Shown: positions 11,365-24,530 of the stretch, one piece after another | Position numbering within the stretch: position 1 is the first letter of the stretch | Layout: every line of letters starts with the position of its first letter | Source of the DNA: Toxonevra muliebris | Taxonomy: Eukaryota; Arthropoda; Insecta; Diptera; Pallopteridae | Assembly: GCA_963691655.1 (NCBI GenBank) | Contig: OY829326.1 | Location: forward strand, 147,144,998 to 147,208,997 | Direction: 5' to 3' | Length of the DNA: 64,000 nucleotides | Position numbers and translations under genes: made by a program | The notes under the pieces: generated by a model | The model's input: only the letters and a program-made list of their open reading frames with translations | What the model was told of the DNA's origin: nothing | Databases searched by the model: none

Positions 11365-12770
11365 GTTGTAACAAAATTCTCACCAAAATTCAAACCAAAC
11401 ACAAACCAGAAATCATACATCAACTCTCACCAAACTCTAACAAAATTCAAAAATCAGACCAAAATTCAGATCTAACATAAGACAAAACTTAGATCAAATA
11501 TTAGACTAAAGTTTTGAACAAAATTCAAAACAATTTTATACCAAACTTTAAACTAAATATCAAACCGAAATTCAGACTAAACACAAACCAAATATAAGAT
11601 TAAGCACAAATCAAAACTCATACCAAAATCAAACCAGTAGAAATCACACCAAATTTCAAACCAAAACACTGAACTAAAGCAGACCAAATTACAGAACAAA
11701 AATCAAATCATAACTCAGACCAAAAGTATATCAGAAATCACACCAAGTTTCAGGACAAAACTAGTACCAAAATCATATCAGAGATCACACAAAAATTTTG
11801 ACCAAATGCAGGCCAAAAATTTACTAAATTTTAGAGCAAAATTCTAACCAAAACCAAGAGCAATTGCTTAATCCTCTAACCACGTCTAAACTGGTTATGC
11901 ACTGTAAATCCAGGCTTGATTGTGTTGGAAAGCACAATAGTTTGCTGTTGATATGGGTTCCTGGACACTCAGGAATTTCAGGAAATGAATCTGCTGACCT
12001 TCTGGCCAGAAAAGGTTCGGAAACTGGTTTTCTGGGCACAAAACCTGTACTCTCTTTGTCGTCTACACACCTGACCCACAATCGTAAATGGGAGGACCTG
12101 AGGGGCTTTAGACAGACAAAGACCATGTTACCTGTTATCTCGAAGCGTCATACGGACTTTCTGTTATCACTTAACAGAAAGAGCTGTAGGCAGCTGGTGG
12201 GATTATATACAGGTCATTTCGCTTGGTCCAAACATATGCATATGATTGGCCTGGGAGCTAGTGCCTTCTGTGCTTCCTATGGTTTGGAGGAAGAATGTGA
12301 AGAGACGGCGGATCTCTTTCTTAGTGTCTAGCCCGCTTTCTGCCAGACCAGAGTAAGCATATTTGGTACTGGAGTGTTGGGAGACGAACACCTGAGCTCT
12401 CTAACACCGCAGGATCTACTAAGATTTATTAATAAATCTGGTTTAGTTTAGATCAAAAAGAAATGAAAACTCAGACTTAAAGTAGGTTGGAGATCACGGA
12501 AGACTCAAACCAAAAACAGACTAGAAACCACACCAAAGCCAGATCAAATTCAGACTAAATTAAGAGCAAAAGCAGACCAAAAATCCATTTAAATTTGAAA
12601 ACAAAATTGACAAAAAATCAAATCAAAATTTGAATCAAAACAAACCCAATATTAAACCAGAATTTGAACCAAAAATCATCCCATTATTCAGACTAAAATT
12701 AAATCTAAAAACAAAACAAAACTCTCTAAGGATAGGTTATAAACGAACTGACCTTGAAATTTTAGAATTG
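11365..12770. repeat. AAAATTCAGACCA-like minisatellite, A-rich strand on plus
   Basis: 11365-11860 and 12455-12770 consist of imperfect 10-13-bp units of the type ACCAAAATTCAGACCAAAA. The two halves are separated by a retrotransposon RNase H fragment (11864-12452). The same repeat occurs at 18965-19590 in the opposite orientation and at 23205-24010 in this orientation. Confidence 0.7.
11864..12452 (+). pseudogene. non-LTR retrotransposon RNase H and C-terminal fragment
   Basis: An open frame of 155 codons (11864-12331) begins inside the RNase H domain: TTSKLVMHCKSRLD, then the motif IWVPGHSGISGNESADLLAR (His and catalytic Asp region of RNase H), then a linker and LVGLYTGHFAWSKHMHMIGL, then a degenerate Cys/His tail. 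A stop at 12331 breaks the frame, but homology continues in another phase as PAFCQTRVSIFGTGVL and LTPQDLLRFINKSGL to about 12452. The ancestral frame was therefore longer and has a frameshift. It matches the C-terminus of I-group LINE ORF2 proteins. Both flanks are minisatellite, so it was inserted into the repeat or has been amplified with it. Confidence 0.85.
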
Positions 12771-14985
12771 ATGTTGAACAAGCAAGGTTTTAAAACGATA
12801 TTCAGAAATATTATAAAATTATATTAAGTACTATTTTAATATATTTAATTTTAGGAAAATTGTTATGAAATGTTCAAAGTTAGAACGGACACCATTTGAA
12901 AACGTTCTACATCCAAGTGTTACTTTAGATATATAGCAAATTATTGTATGGATTTAATGGTAAGCATTTAGCTTACCAATCGGTAGCAAAAACAGAGGAT
13001 TTTTTGTTTCCCGAATTTTTTAGAAGTTCGCCAGACCTGAACAGATGAGAACTTTAAAAAAGAATAAACTGAAACTATTGTAAGCATCATTGTTTATTCA
13101 AAGCCTATTAATTTTAATAACGAAACTATTCTCTTTGTATATACATAAATGTAATTCATATAAAAGAGATAAGAGAAGCAAGATCAAGGCACTCAAAAAG
13201 ATATTATGAATAAATAGGGCGCTAAGACTTGAGTTCTTTTTCTTCCTGTGCGTTATATTTGCACACGAAACTCGATAGCCCAGTTGGTAGAGTAAAAAAT
13301 GCACCAAAAGTTCATAAAAATTCTTAATTGCGATTTTTTTTTCAGTAATTGTTAGTGGGGGTATGATAGATGGGAAAACCACAAAAATCAGTTCTGGGGT
13401 TGCAGAGCGACCTCCCCCCCCCCAAAAAAACCCCTCTTTGGTGAAAAAGCCTTTTTGTACTAATAACTGGTTATCCGTTGGAGATATCAAACATAAAAAG
13501 CTTAAGTGATTTTCTAAAAAAAAGGGATTATGTAATTTTTTCGTATATGTCATAGTTTTCGAGATATTCAATATTTAAGAAATTACAAATTTAGTTCTTT
13601 GGATGTACTGTGGATTCGCGCGCATCTTTGTTTATTTGAATTTTTGAGTGCGGAGCCTATAGGAAAAATTGAATTACTCGAAAACCAAACAAGCTAGGAA
13701 GAAAAATCATTTTGTTTAAATATAACTTATTTTGTAACTTTGATACTTATCCCCTCAAATGTATACTGTTTATGTACTATACACTTTCTATGAAAATAAT
13801 ACGCTCCACTTCAAACCATTTCAATGGAAAGAGCCAATGTCAGCTGTGATTTTCACTTTATAATAGAGAATCTACGTTCAACAGTTTCAAGTTCAAGAAT
13901 ATGCATTTTGCTCACACAATTAGCCAGCAACTATAATTCTCTTATGATGTCATCATGTAACATTCGTAATCTAATAAAATCACGTGTTAAATATATTTTA
14001 ATAAGTATGCACACATGTTCTTTATTTACGTAGATAGTGCCAAGTAAATGATTTAATTGGGGTTACCTTAATGCAATTTATTAAGGGATCCCCTGGACAT
14101 TGGCTACTACCCCATAAATAGTTTTTATCTTTTCCTTTGAAGTTATTATTCGCTTGAAAAATATTGCGTTCGTGTTTTGTTTAACTTTGCATTAATCTAT
14201 GTATTTGTATTGATAAGTTTTTTTTATATTTTTTCATTGAAATGTGTAAATAAATATACGTACAACGTTCAATGAATGAATAAAATTCTAGAGACAAGCC
14301 TTCAATATTTACTGCCACTTGCCAATGCATTCGCTTGACGTTGTAGTCATGAAATATTGTGCACTTGAAGGTCAATAGCACAAAAGCGCATCATGGAAAG
14401 TTTACAAGGAAATTCAGATAAATGATATATACGAGTCTGAGGTCTGAAGATAAGTTTATTTATCCACACCAAGAAATTAAAATATTTAACATGAATGATA
14501 CGAATTATGAGCTTATGGGTTGATAGATATATTTAAAGTTAGGTTAGGTTGAAATTGCGTCATTGCCGCGCATGGAATATATTAAAAAATTTGTTTTACT
14601 AATCATTGCACTTTAGTGTTTATAAATGTGTATATAAATTTAACATATAAACCAACAATAAGATTATGATAATAAAAATGGTAATGAACCTTCTTGAAAA
14701 ATTTGCACGTTCTTCATGTTTCCATTAACCTCTGTGTTGAGAAATTTATGTTCATGGCTTCAGTTTTGTTAATCATATTAGTTCACATTCAATATTTAAA
14801 TCAGAGAGAAATCGAAAGGTTTTATTTAGAACAAATGAAAAAATACTAGACCAGATATGATGAACTGTGAATTGGATTATTACATACAATAACAAATTAG
14901 AATTTGAAGAATGGATGATTTTTTGAAACAGGACACTGCTCTGATTAATTGTTCCGTAGATTTATATATGGGACAATTTTTGTCA
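12771..14985. other. no supported gene
   Basis: Contains a short perfect hairpin (GGTAAGC/GCTTACC, 12959-12977), an isolated tRNA A-box-like TAGCCCAGTTGG at 13276-13287, and a C tract followed by an A tract at 13414-13430. The 157-codon minus-strand frame at 13098-13571 spans those tracts and looks spurious. Confidence 0.4.
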
Positions 14986-14993
14986 ATGGGAGA

Positions 14994-15009
14994 CCCCCCC
15001 CCCCCCCCC
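14994..15009. repeat. poly-C tract of 16
   Basis: An uninterrupted run of 16 C is unusual in such AT-rich DNA. It follows GGGAGA and precedes the 155-bp tandem repeat by about 65 bp. Confidence 0.9.
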
Positions 15010-15074
15010 TTTCCAAAATTGGTTATATGGCGGCTGCAAGCCTATCACCTCACCATAAAATATTAGTTTTATCA

Positions 15075-15497
15075 AGCGTACGTTTACCCAAGTCATCATA
15101 AAAACAGAAAAAGTTTATTTTCGTATATATTTTTTTTTTTGCTGAATATGATTCCAATATTATTTTTCACGGGGAATGTTACATGTTGTCCCTAACCTCA
15201 AAAAATGTCAAAAAAGGCTGTTTTTCGGGTGTCACGCCTACCCTAGTCATCATAAAGCGGCGAAAACAGCCTATTTTTGTGTAGTTTCAGCTGATAAACA
15301 TGAACCTAATATTATTTTCCACGAAAAATGTTACATGTCGTCCCTAACCTCAAAAAATGAGAAATCCCAAAAAACTTTTTTTCGTGTCTCACAATCCCCA
15401 AGTCATCAGAAAACTTCACAATACACAAAAATAGTATTTTTTCGTTGTTTTATGATGACTTGGGTAGGCGTGAGACCCGAAAAACAACCTTTTTAGA
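15075..15497. repeat. 155-bp tandem repeat ending in an inverted copy
   Basis: AGTCATCATA-type anchors fall at 15091, 15245 and 15401, giving periods of 154 and 156 bp. The units share the stretches GTTACATGTYGTCCCTAACC and CTATTTTTGTGT. At 15450-15497 part of the unit appears in reverse orientation (TATGATGACTTGGGTAGGCG, then TGAGACCCGAAAAACA). The result is a tandem array with a fold-back end. The 106-codon frame over it is a by-product of the repetition. Confidence 0.75.
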
Positions 15498-15499
15498 CC

Positions 15500-18400
15500 T
15501 TTCCGCCAGGAAATATTGACAAATACGGTCAAAAATGTCGAAAAACAGACACATTACGCAAGTCGAGCTCAGGGCAACCCCTTGTGCGATATCATCTTCA
15601 AAAAGTTATGTAACCAAATCTCCTTAAACCAAATTAAATGATTTTGAACTTGAACAGCAAAGTATGTGTTTTTTCTTTGTATTTTTGTTTTGTTTTTAAA
15701 TAAATGGGTCCACTTAATATGGCCAACCCTGTACATATTGCTCTTCATTATTGACGCTTAGATCTGTTACTAAATTTAATTAAAGATTAAGAATAAATTT
15801 TTTACATTCTTAATCAATGAATACAAAAAATGAATACAATCATTTTGGTAAAAATATCAAATGATTTTTAGTAGCAAATGATTGCATTCTTTTACAGCTC
15901 TGATCACTATTAATCAAATTTTATCGCGTTTTTAGCAATTAAGTGCGCGTATGCAATATCCGATATCGTTCTCATTGTTATTGTTGCTTGGCTATGAAAA
16001 TATCTTTGTTGGTCATCTCTGCTTTAAACTTTTTGTAATATAAAGATGTACGATTTTTCTTTAATTTAAAGAAAATTAATTTATCGACTTTACCTCAGGT
16101 AGTGACCGACTACGGAAAATTTCTAGCTGTGAATTTTTTATGTTTAAGTTCAAAGTTTTCTAGAGTTCAAACTAATAGTTAAAGATGAGTCAAAATCTCT
16201 TTACTAATTCGATAGTACAAATGATTGGTTTTTGATGCCTGCAAAAAAGTGTCCTACTTGGCCCCGGTCTCCCTAATATATATACGAAATCGAGTCGTTG
16301 GTTAGCGATCTGATAATAAGGAATATGTGTGTGCTAATAGATTTCATATCTGAAACTATATAACACTGACAAAATATATCAATTCTGCATTTGTATTGAT
16401 TAAAAAAGCTTAAAGGGGTTATCTAACTTACCCAAATGTTAACTTCACCTAGACCTGATTTGTACCTTGCTTCCCTAGAAAAGCTCTGGTGGTTGAGTAG
16501 AGGTGATATAATGAGCAACCCCGTTCAGAGGAAACTCTGAGGCTATTGATGGATCTCAAAACCCATTAGTAAGATAAGTGAAATAAGCGCAACCTTGATT
16601 TGCCATCTGAATTAGTTCAATATTCCATTTCATTACTTAGTTAAAAAAAACAATTTGAATACCCGATGGCTTGAAGAAAATTCACATTAGCTTGTAGAAC
16701 TAGAGATTATGACCAAGGCTCGTAGAGGTTTTTTGGTCCTTGACTGATGAACTGAATTACCCCAAACAATTCCATTCGCCACGATATGGCGAACAACTCT
16801 CGTTAGTTTGTTCGTGTTTTCATTTCGTCTTTTATTTTCGTCGAATTCGGTTTGTTCGTTTAATAAGTATTGTCGCTTTGTTTGTCTTACATTTGTCGTC
16901 GAATGGCTTCGTTCTTTTTTCAAGGGTTCATACAATCCATTTCAAAATTGAGTTTTTTATTTAGGTGATAAAAATACGAACACATCGAGTTAATAAAAGG
17001 AATATTATTGTACCAATGTATCTACTCAAGTTTATATTTGACGTAATTTTTTTTTTTTTAATTCTTTAGTGTGAACATATTTTATAGTATGTGCTTTCAA
17101 CGTGACCATAAAAGGAATGAATTAAAATTTTATTTCTTTATTAGCATAGGTAGAAATAAAAGTAACGAAAAATTCATTTGCGAATAATTGTAACAACAAC
17201 AAAATTGTGTAAATTTATTTACGCTTAATCTCTACATGTACGAAAAAAAAGGAAATATTTTCTGCTGAATTTAATGAAAGATAAGAAAAAGATTTAATTT
17301 GATTTATTCTATATACATCATTATTTGCTTAAATAGAAAAAGCTCGCAATTACTCGGATTTCAAATGAAATTGCACACAATTGCTGTGTTTTTTTTTACT
17401 GATTTTTTAATTCCTTCAGTAGAAATGTGAAATTTCGCCAAGAAACAAACAAATATTTACATTTTCCCTTGATAAAAACAAAATTTATAACAGTAGATAT
17501 TTAAAAATATTTTAAATTAAAAGATTCCAATGAATTATCATATGCATCATCATTTTGAAACAATGAAACAACAATATATACACGCATAAAAATAAGAATA
17601 ATAAAAAAAAAGAAAAAACAAAACAAAAACAGATATATTGCGCTGTTTTTGAAAAATATGTGGTAAATAATAAATACTCCTACGTAAGTGATCTGAACAA
17701 AAAAGTTCCCACGATATTCTAGGAATTTACTGATCTAATAACTTTCTACAATATGGTTTGGCAATATATTTATTTACATAATTAGCACTTAAAACAGTTT
17801 TCTAAAGAAAAAAGAAACGTAAGCGCTTTTAAACAGAGTAAAGCAAACATTTATGATTTTTTGAACAATGTAGACATGGAAGAAAAGTAACGCATAAACT
17901 GAAAATAGAACAAGTGTAAGGAAGAAAGAATTCTTTACTTCTAGCACGTGTGTTTGGAAAAGTTGATGGTTAGTGGGTAAAAAGACGACTGAATGCTGTT
18001 TCTTTTTCCTTCTAAATTAAGTCTGATATTAAAAAAAGCTTGCCTTTTTTCACATAAATTTAGTAGGTATTTATATCATAAATTTCAAACAAATTCGAAT
18101 AAAATTTAAATTTTAAAAAGTAAAAATTTGTCGCGATTAGTGTTTTTGAGTATCCAAACCACGGATCATGGATTAGAAATCAAAATTAAACGGATAATCA
18201 GGGATCCTGATAGTGTCTGCCCAGGCAAAGCAAAAGATTTTGGTCTCAAAGAATTTTCGTTAGTCCCATTCAATATATGTATAATTTCATAAAACAATCA
18301 TTTTGACGATGAATTCAAGTTTCTTACTTTCGATTTGGATAGAAAAATTTCCCAACAAATTTCTTTGTTTGCTATTATGTAACCTTTATGTAACCTTTGC

Positions 18401-18964
18401 AACATTGTACCGTTTGAGGTAAAATTTGAATTTTAGTGGTATTTATTTAAACACTTCAAATAGAAGAAAAAAATAGTGATTTAAAAAAAAATTGTATACA
18501 GAGTTTTTTGCAGTTTCATGAAGGATGTTTTAAAAGTCGTCTTTAACTGACGTGCACGATTGCGGCTCTCTGGAACATATAAAAAAAAACGTCATGACTG
18601 TGGTGCCACGATTATATTGTTTAACCAAAAAATCACAAAATGGAGGACCACCAAAACTGGTTTTCTCAAAAAAAAAAAAAACACGTTGAGGAAAGATTTA
18701 ATTAAACTTACTTTTTCTAGTATATCCTTGGGCCAGGCCATTATATATTTAATATATTTAAATTTCAGACCAATCCGTTCATTTGTTTAGTTATCGTGCA
18801 CGCTAGTGGCAAAAACCTTGAGACAAGCGAGTCCAAAGTTTCGACTATCGGTTTTTAATATATAAAATATATTTACATTAGGCATTGTAATCGTCTAAGT
18901 CTAGAAAAAGCAGGGGCCCCTGTTTATCATACGAGTATATACATTTGAGGGTCAGTTCATACAT
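15500..18964. other. no supported gene
   Basis: AT-rich throughout. A short inverted repeat (CGTGCACGAT at about 18550 against ATCGTGCACG near 18790) may bound a 240-bp element, but no TSD is clear. Opposing short frames around 16690-16960 have no domain. Confidence 0.4.
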
Positions 18965-19590
18965 GATCTATTTTTGATTTTGGTTTATTTTTATGATGTG
19001 ATTTATAGTCTTAATTGGTTTTTAAGTTTTTAATTTCACTTTTGAGCCTTTGCCTGATTTTCTGTTTGACTTTTGGACTGATTTTTAGTCTAATTTTAAA
19101 TATAAATTTCGTTGTGGTTTGGTCTGATTTATGCTCTAATTTTTTGTCTGAATTTTCATTGGATTTTTTCTTGCATTTAGGTATAAATTTTCTGGTTTCT
19201 GGTTTGAATTAAGTTTGGATTTTGATCTGAATTATGGTCCGCATTTTGATCTAAGTGTGGTTCTAAATTAAGATCTGATATTTGGTTTGATTTCTGTCCT
19301 AAAGTTTGTCGAATGGTTCGAATTTCAGTCTGTATTTTGACCTAATTTCTGGTCATTGGTTCTAAGTTATGGTCTGGTATATGGTGTTAGTGTTTTTCCG
19401 ATTTCTAGTTGATTTCTAATCTGAAGTTGGCTTGAATTTTGGTCTGAATTTAGGTCAGAGTTTCATTCTAAATTATGGTCTAATAATTGGTCTTAGTTTT
19501 GGTCTGTATTCTAGTCCGATTTCTGACCTAAATTTTGTCTAAATTTTAGTTCGAATTTCGTCTGGATTTTGGTTGGCAACCTATCCTCCT
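18965..19590. repeat. AAAATTCAGACCA-like minisatellite, inverted (T-rich strand on plus)
   Basis: Units read TTTGGTCTGAATTTTGGTCT on the plus strand. This is the complement of the repeat at 11365-12770 and 23205-24010. Units are imperfect and about 10-13 bp. Confidence 0.7.
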
Positions 19591-22500
19591 TTTGTTTACT
19601 GCTATCTGGTTTGCCGATATACACATTAACAATAGTAAAATAGAGCTATATGGAAAAACGGAATAAATTATTTCCTTTCAAAACTAAGGCATGTTGAGCA
19701 AAAATTAAAATACTCTCCGAAATTGTAGAAATTTATGTCATGTCCTGAAAAATCAAAATGTCTACCTATATGGTAATCCACACTTGCGGATCCAAGGCGG
19801 GTTTTTTTTAGAAAAACTTCCTCTTAGCATGCTGATGACTGCTATTGTTACCTAATTGTTGTGAAGATTTGATCTTGGAATCGCGATATATGTATCCAAA
19901 AACACTGGATTGAAACCTCAACCCTGAATCCGTCAGTGAGCATTTGGAATTCTTATTTTTGTTGCCATTGTTCAAGACAATTTATACTGCCTCGGACATT
20001 AGCTACTTATTATATTCTTAACGCCGAGAAAACTTTTACAGTTCAATGAGTTCGAAATAAACCAGGTATGATATCGTCTCAGTGGATTAGTCCAAAATAC
20101 TTATGTATATTCAATGTTTAATGCATTTCTTTACAATAATTTAGAAAAATATAAAATTCTAGCTCTACCACTGTCGCTTAGGTTGAACCAACACGTTTAT
20201 TTCTTTGTTAAAGTATGCTATTGTTTGTCATCGTATCGGCCTTTGTAGTAGTGTTGTACCAGTTAAATGTGAATCACCCAATAGCCACATAAAAACTAAA
20301 CATTTTTATGACAGACTGACTAATAAATACAATAACGACCTCAAGTTTATTTACACTTATCTTCCTGCAACATAGACTGTTGTTAAGATCGCACTATGAG
20401 ATACATATATGTTTAATGATTTAGATTATCTTTTCCTGGGTTCAAACCATTCAGGTTGGTACTTTCATTTTTTTTATGTTAGATATTAAAAAATCCTATA
20501 CTATGTAATTATTTATTAAATCATTTAAATTACAAAAATTAATATCTAAAAAGAAAAAAAACTGTTTTCTAGACAAAAACAACAATACTACTAAAGCATT
20601 TAAAAATACCACTAAATACAAAAATAAATGAAAACTTTTATAAAAGAAAACAAATAAAGAAAAACTGCGAGTATGATTTGTTTATACATTTTTAATTAAT
20701 TAGTTAATTAATTAAGTAGCGTGCTTATCAGAAATTCTAAATTTTTTTGTTTTTATTGCAATTGCTACTGTGTAGTTGGTGATTGTTGTGTTGTTGATTG
20801 TTGTTGATACAACATCCTACACCCTCAGATATAAATATTTACTTTTAGCATTAACACTTGCGGTTTCATATTAAAATTTAAATCGTTTAAACCTTGCAAA
20901 TTTGTTTACGTATGCTTTAAATATTCATTTCTCGCATATATAGTTTTATAATACTTTATTTTTTGTTTGTTTTCAGAAACGATAACGTTGAAGTTTTTTT
21001 TGTTTTTTTTTTTTTTTTTTTTTTTGAGTTATGATGGATTTCCTGTTGAGGAAGGTTTTTTTCTTTCCATCTTCCATCTTCAAATATGCACAAGCTTAAA
21101 TAAGATTTAGATATACTGCGCATGACGAAGTCGGTACTAAACTTAAATTATTCTTAAACTACACTACTGCAAAACCAGGATTGTTGAATACTTAGCTTTA
21201 ACTATTAACTAGCATCAAAATAATCTGGATTATTAACATTATAAAACTAAATAGCTCATGAAAAATTCTTGTTGTATATAAAATTGTGAAACTTTTGAAA
21301 GCTCATTGTTATTTTAAAGATTTAATATTTCCACCCACAGTCGTATGATTGTGCCTTGTACTTGGTTGAATCGGTTATTTCAATCACAGCAGTACTAGTG
21401 ACTAGTCATTAACTGATAAAGAAAAATGTATTTATATATTTATATCTATACAAAACAACAATTGCATAATACCCACTATCACTACCAATTTGCTATTTTG
21501 CGAAAAGTATCTATCAACAACATCTAGAATCTAGTATGACCTTAACAAACAAGTCAGCCTTTCTAGAGATAGTTGCTATAAGTAAATATATTTATATATA
21601 TATATATATAGATATACACATAATTATTTAATTGACATATTGACAAATTTTAAATAATATAAATAAAATCGTTATATATTACGAATCAACTTATATGAAC
21701 TTGTAAGTATGTATTTGGTAGAGAAAAAGTAGATTGTTGAACCGGGAAACTACTCAATGATATATTTTACAAAATTAAATGGCATATGTATTACTAAAGA
21801 CCTTGATATATTTACTTTTTAGTAGTCGATATATGTAACCCATATAGGAAATATTTATGAAAATTTTCTCTGAAATTATTTGTAGAATAAAGACTTTATA
21901 AAAATAATTCAAAAGAATTCCTATAAGATAAGTGAATATTAATGCAGGGGTAACACCATCTCAACTAGAAAACTAGGCCTTCGAAATGACGTACATAAGT
22001 ACATCAGAAGAGCCTTAAAAATTCAAGTTTCTTAAATTTCCAAATTACCTTTGCATTTTGATATATCTAATATAAAATTTGGGGTCATTTAAACCCCTAA
22101 CCTATATGTAAATCTCTAATCCAAACACAGAGTCTTTATTTCTTAGAAAAAAATCCTCACAAATTTTTGTTAGTTGCTTTGTTTTTCAATCAGAATATTA
22201 TGATTACAAATTTGATGCAAAATAATGTTTTCTCATTATGTATATAGGTTAATGAATATGCCAGACTATAAATTCTATTCATCTGTCTGGCATCACTGGA
22301 TTTAGGTAGACGAACTTAAGAGTTAAAAATTTATTACTTGATAATGTAAACATTAATATGCAAATCCATAAATTAAATACATATATTTATTTTACTCAAA
22401 TGATTTTCTTGAACTTGAAGTGGATGCTATGTAGAAATTATTTTCGCAGGTAAACAAATCTTGTATCTGATAAATATTTATGATATATACATAAATATTT

Positions 22501-23200
22501 TGATGCTCTCTAGTGTGAGGGTGTCAAAAATGATGAAATGTTTTATTAAACTTTTTCTTGCCTATGCAAAGTAGAACTTCTTTATTTTTCTTTACATAAA
22601 ATAAATTTGACAGCGAGAAGTTTTTTGGATGACTCTTTTCCGCATGCCATAAATATAAATACAAAGTATTTGAATAGAATTGCTAAAAAAGTAATAAGTG
22701 AAATTGTAGTATAATCTTGTATATAAGCAACAGTTTTCATATTACAACCTTTATTTTTATAAACAATAGGAACATAAATATTTAGATGTAAATATATAGA
22801 CAGATAGATAGCCGAGTAGAAACACGTGCCTTTTGCTTATAATTAAATTTTGTGCACTTTAATTTTATTTATTTTTGTTTTGTGCTCATATTAACATTTT
22901 TCTTTTACACTTAAATTGTGCTACCACAAACTGTAAGGCATATTCAGTTTGCTGGGAAGATTTGTAACATTAAAAAGATAATTCAGTTTCAGATATGGCC
23001 TGAATTAATTTTTATCATGGCGATCTCAAATATGTGTTCAAGTATTTTAGAACTTCTCTTTGTAATAGTGGGCGTTATGGCTACAGTTGTTTATACTCCA
23101 ATCGATATAAACTGTCTGACACATTCTCAACAGAAATGAGAAAAAAATCGATGAAATGTTTTTTAATTGTCCAGAGCAGACTATACCAAACTAGAGACTG
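19591..23200. other. no supported gene
   Basis: AT-rich with a TTAATTAATTAG palindromic run near 20692-20715, a T tract at about 20994-21025 and a (TA)n tract at about 21586-21610. No frame with a recognisable domain. Confidence 0.4.
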
Positions 23201-23204
23201 GATC

Positions 23205-24010
23205 AGAAAACCGATTAAAAATAAACTAAAAATTAAATCATTGTTTAAGAATAAATAGGTTTAAAATTCAGACCACAATTTTGACAAAAATTACCACAAA
23301 AATCAAATAAAAAATCAAATAAAAAATCAGACCAAAATTAAGATATAAATTAAACCAAAATTCATACCAAAAATTAAATCGAATTTCAAAAAAATCAAAA
23401 CAAAATTTATGTAAAAAACTAGATCAAAACCATATCAAAAGCAAAATAAATTCAGACTAAAAATCACAGAAAAATTACATCATAATTTAAAACGAAATTC
23501 ATACCGAAAGTCAAATAAAAAAAATCAGGCCAACATTTAGACTACAAATCATACTTAAATTCATATGGAAATCAGACGGAAACTCAGAACAAAACCGACC
23601 AAAACTAAGAAGAAAATTTGGATCAAAATTTATACCAAAAATCAAAACGAATTCAGACTAAAAATTGAACGGAAATTCAGTTCAAAATTCAAAACAAAAA
23701 GTCAGAGCGAATTTCAGACCAAAACTCAGAACATAAGTACACCAAAAATTTAAACAAGCTTCAATCCAAAAATCCGACCAGTATTCAAACCAAAAATTCG
23801 GATCGAATTTCTTACCAAATTTCTAACTGAAACTCAGACTAACAGCAGAACCACAATTAAAATCAAAATTAAGGCCAATGCTCAGATTTAACTTCTTACC
23901 AAAAGCTGATCGAAAATTCAAACAAAATTTAGTACAAAACTCAGACCAAAGTAGACCAAAATTCAGAACAAAATACTCCAAAAAAATTAGTATGAAATTT
24001 ATGGTGAATT
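23205..24010. repeat. AAAATTCAGACCA-like minisatellite, A-rich strand on plus
   Basis: The third locus of the repeat, about 800 bp of degenerate ACCAAAATTCAGAC units. Several short lysine- and asparagine-rich frames on both strands are artefacts of its composition. Confidence 0.7.
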
Positions 24011-24530
24011 TCATTTCAAGGGAACCCACTTTTAAAACCGAACGGGCTCAAACTTGTACACAATTTAGGATAGTAGTTATCACACCAAATTTGAATGAGA
24101 TTGGTCAAAAACTCGCCGAGTTTGAGGGTTAGAATTTTGACATTTTGGTCAAACAGTTGCTGTTTCGGATCTATGTAACTAATCATCTATTGCATTTAGG
24201 AAATTTTGCATATCACGTTTTAGACAGATTTTTATTCAATCTTTTGAAAAAAAAAGAAAAAAAAAATTTAAAAATCCACAGCTTGACCGTTTTTGCAAAA
24301 TCAAAAATAGTATTGACTTTTTTTCAAAAAGGAACGATTTTGGTTTTTTTTTTTATTTTTTGAATCAAAAGAAAGCTCAAGTCTTTTCCTTTGAAAACTT
24401 TGAGATCCAAAAGTGTGCTGAGACTTGTTTATCTATTGTAGTTTATTTTAACAAACATAGGTTGAAATTACATTAAAAAAAAATAATAATAAAAAATTCG
24501 AATAGAGTAACTCGAAACATAAATGACTTA
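24011..24530. repeat. dispersed repeat copy without insertion
   Basis: Collinear with 32930-33070 plus 34308-34600. Shared stretches include CACACCAAATTTGAA, then TTTCGGAT, ATTGCATTTAG and CAATCTTTTGAAAAAA, then the GAGTAACTCGAAACA end. In the other copy a piggyBac-like element interrupts the sequence at a point that here reads TTGGTCAAACAG, so this copy serves as an empty-site reference. A weaker partial copy of the distal half lies near 44590-44720. Confidence 0.7.
24436..24505. repeat. short dispersed repeat, shared with 28191-28260
   Basis: TAGTTTATTTTAACAAACAT and the following AGGTTGAAAT, CATTAAAAAAAA and AATAATAAAAAAT stretches are nearly identical at 24436-24505 and 28191-28260. At 24436 it lies inside the larger dispersed repeat, where the homologous copy at 34560 lacks it, so it looks like an insertion. 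Confidence 0.6.

Noticed and set aside
13276..13287. Perfect tRNA A-box-like TAGCCCAGTTGG
   Set aside because: No B box or foldable tRNA structure follows within the expected distance.
13098..13571. 157-codon minus-strand frame
   Set aside because: It crosses a C tract and several T/A tracts and has no recognisable motif.
14537..14552. TTAGGTTAGG-like telomeric motif
   Set aside because: Only two units; flies lack TTAGG telomeres and short TTAGG runs are common by chance.
14987..16273. GGGAGACC near 14987 and its inverted match GGTCTCCC near 16266 as ends of a 1.3-kb element
   Set aside because: Only about 8 bp match and the left copy runs into a C tract; no TSD was visible.
18550..18806. 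Inverted CGTGCACGAT pair bounding about 240 bp
   Set aside because: The core GTGCAC is itself palindromic and no TSD was found, so the evidence is too thin for a mobile element call.
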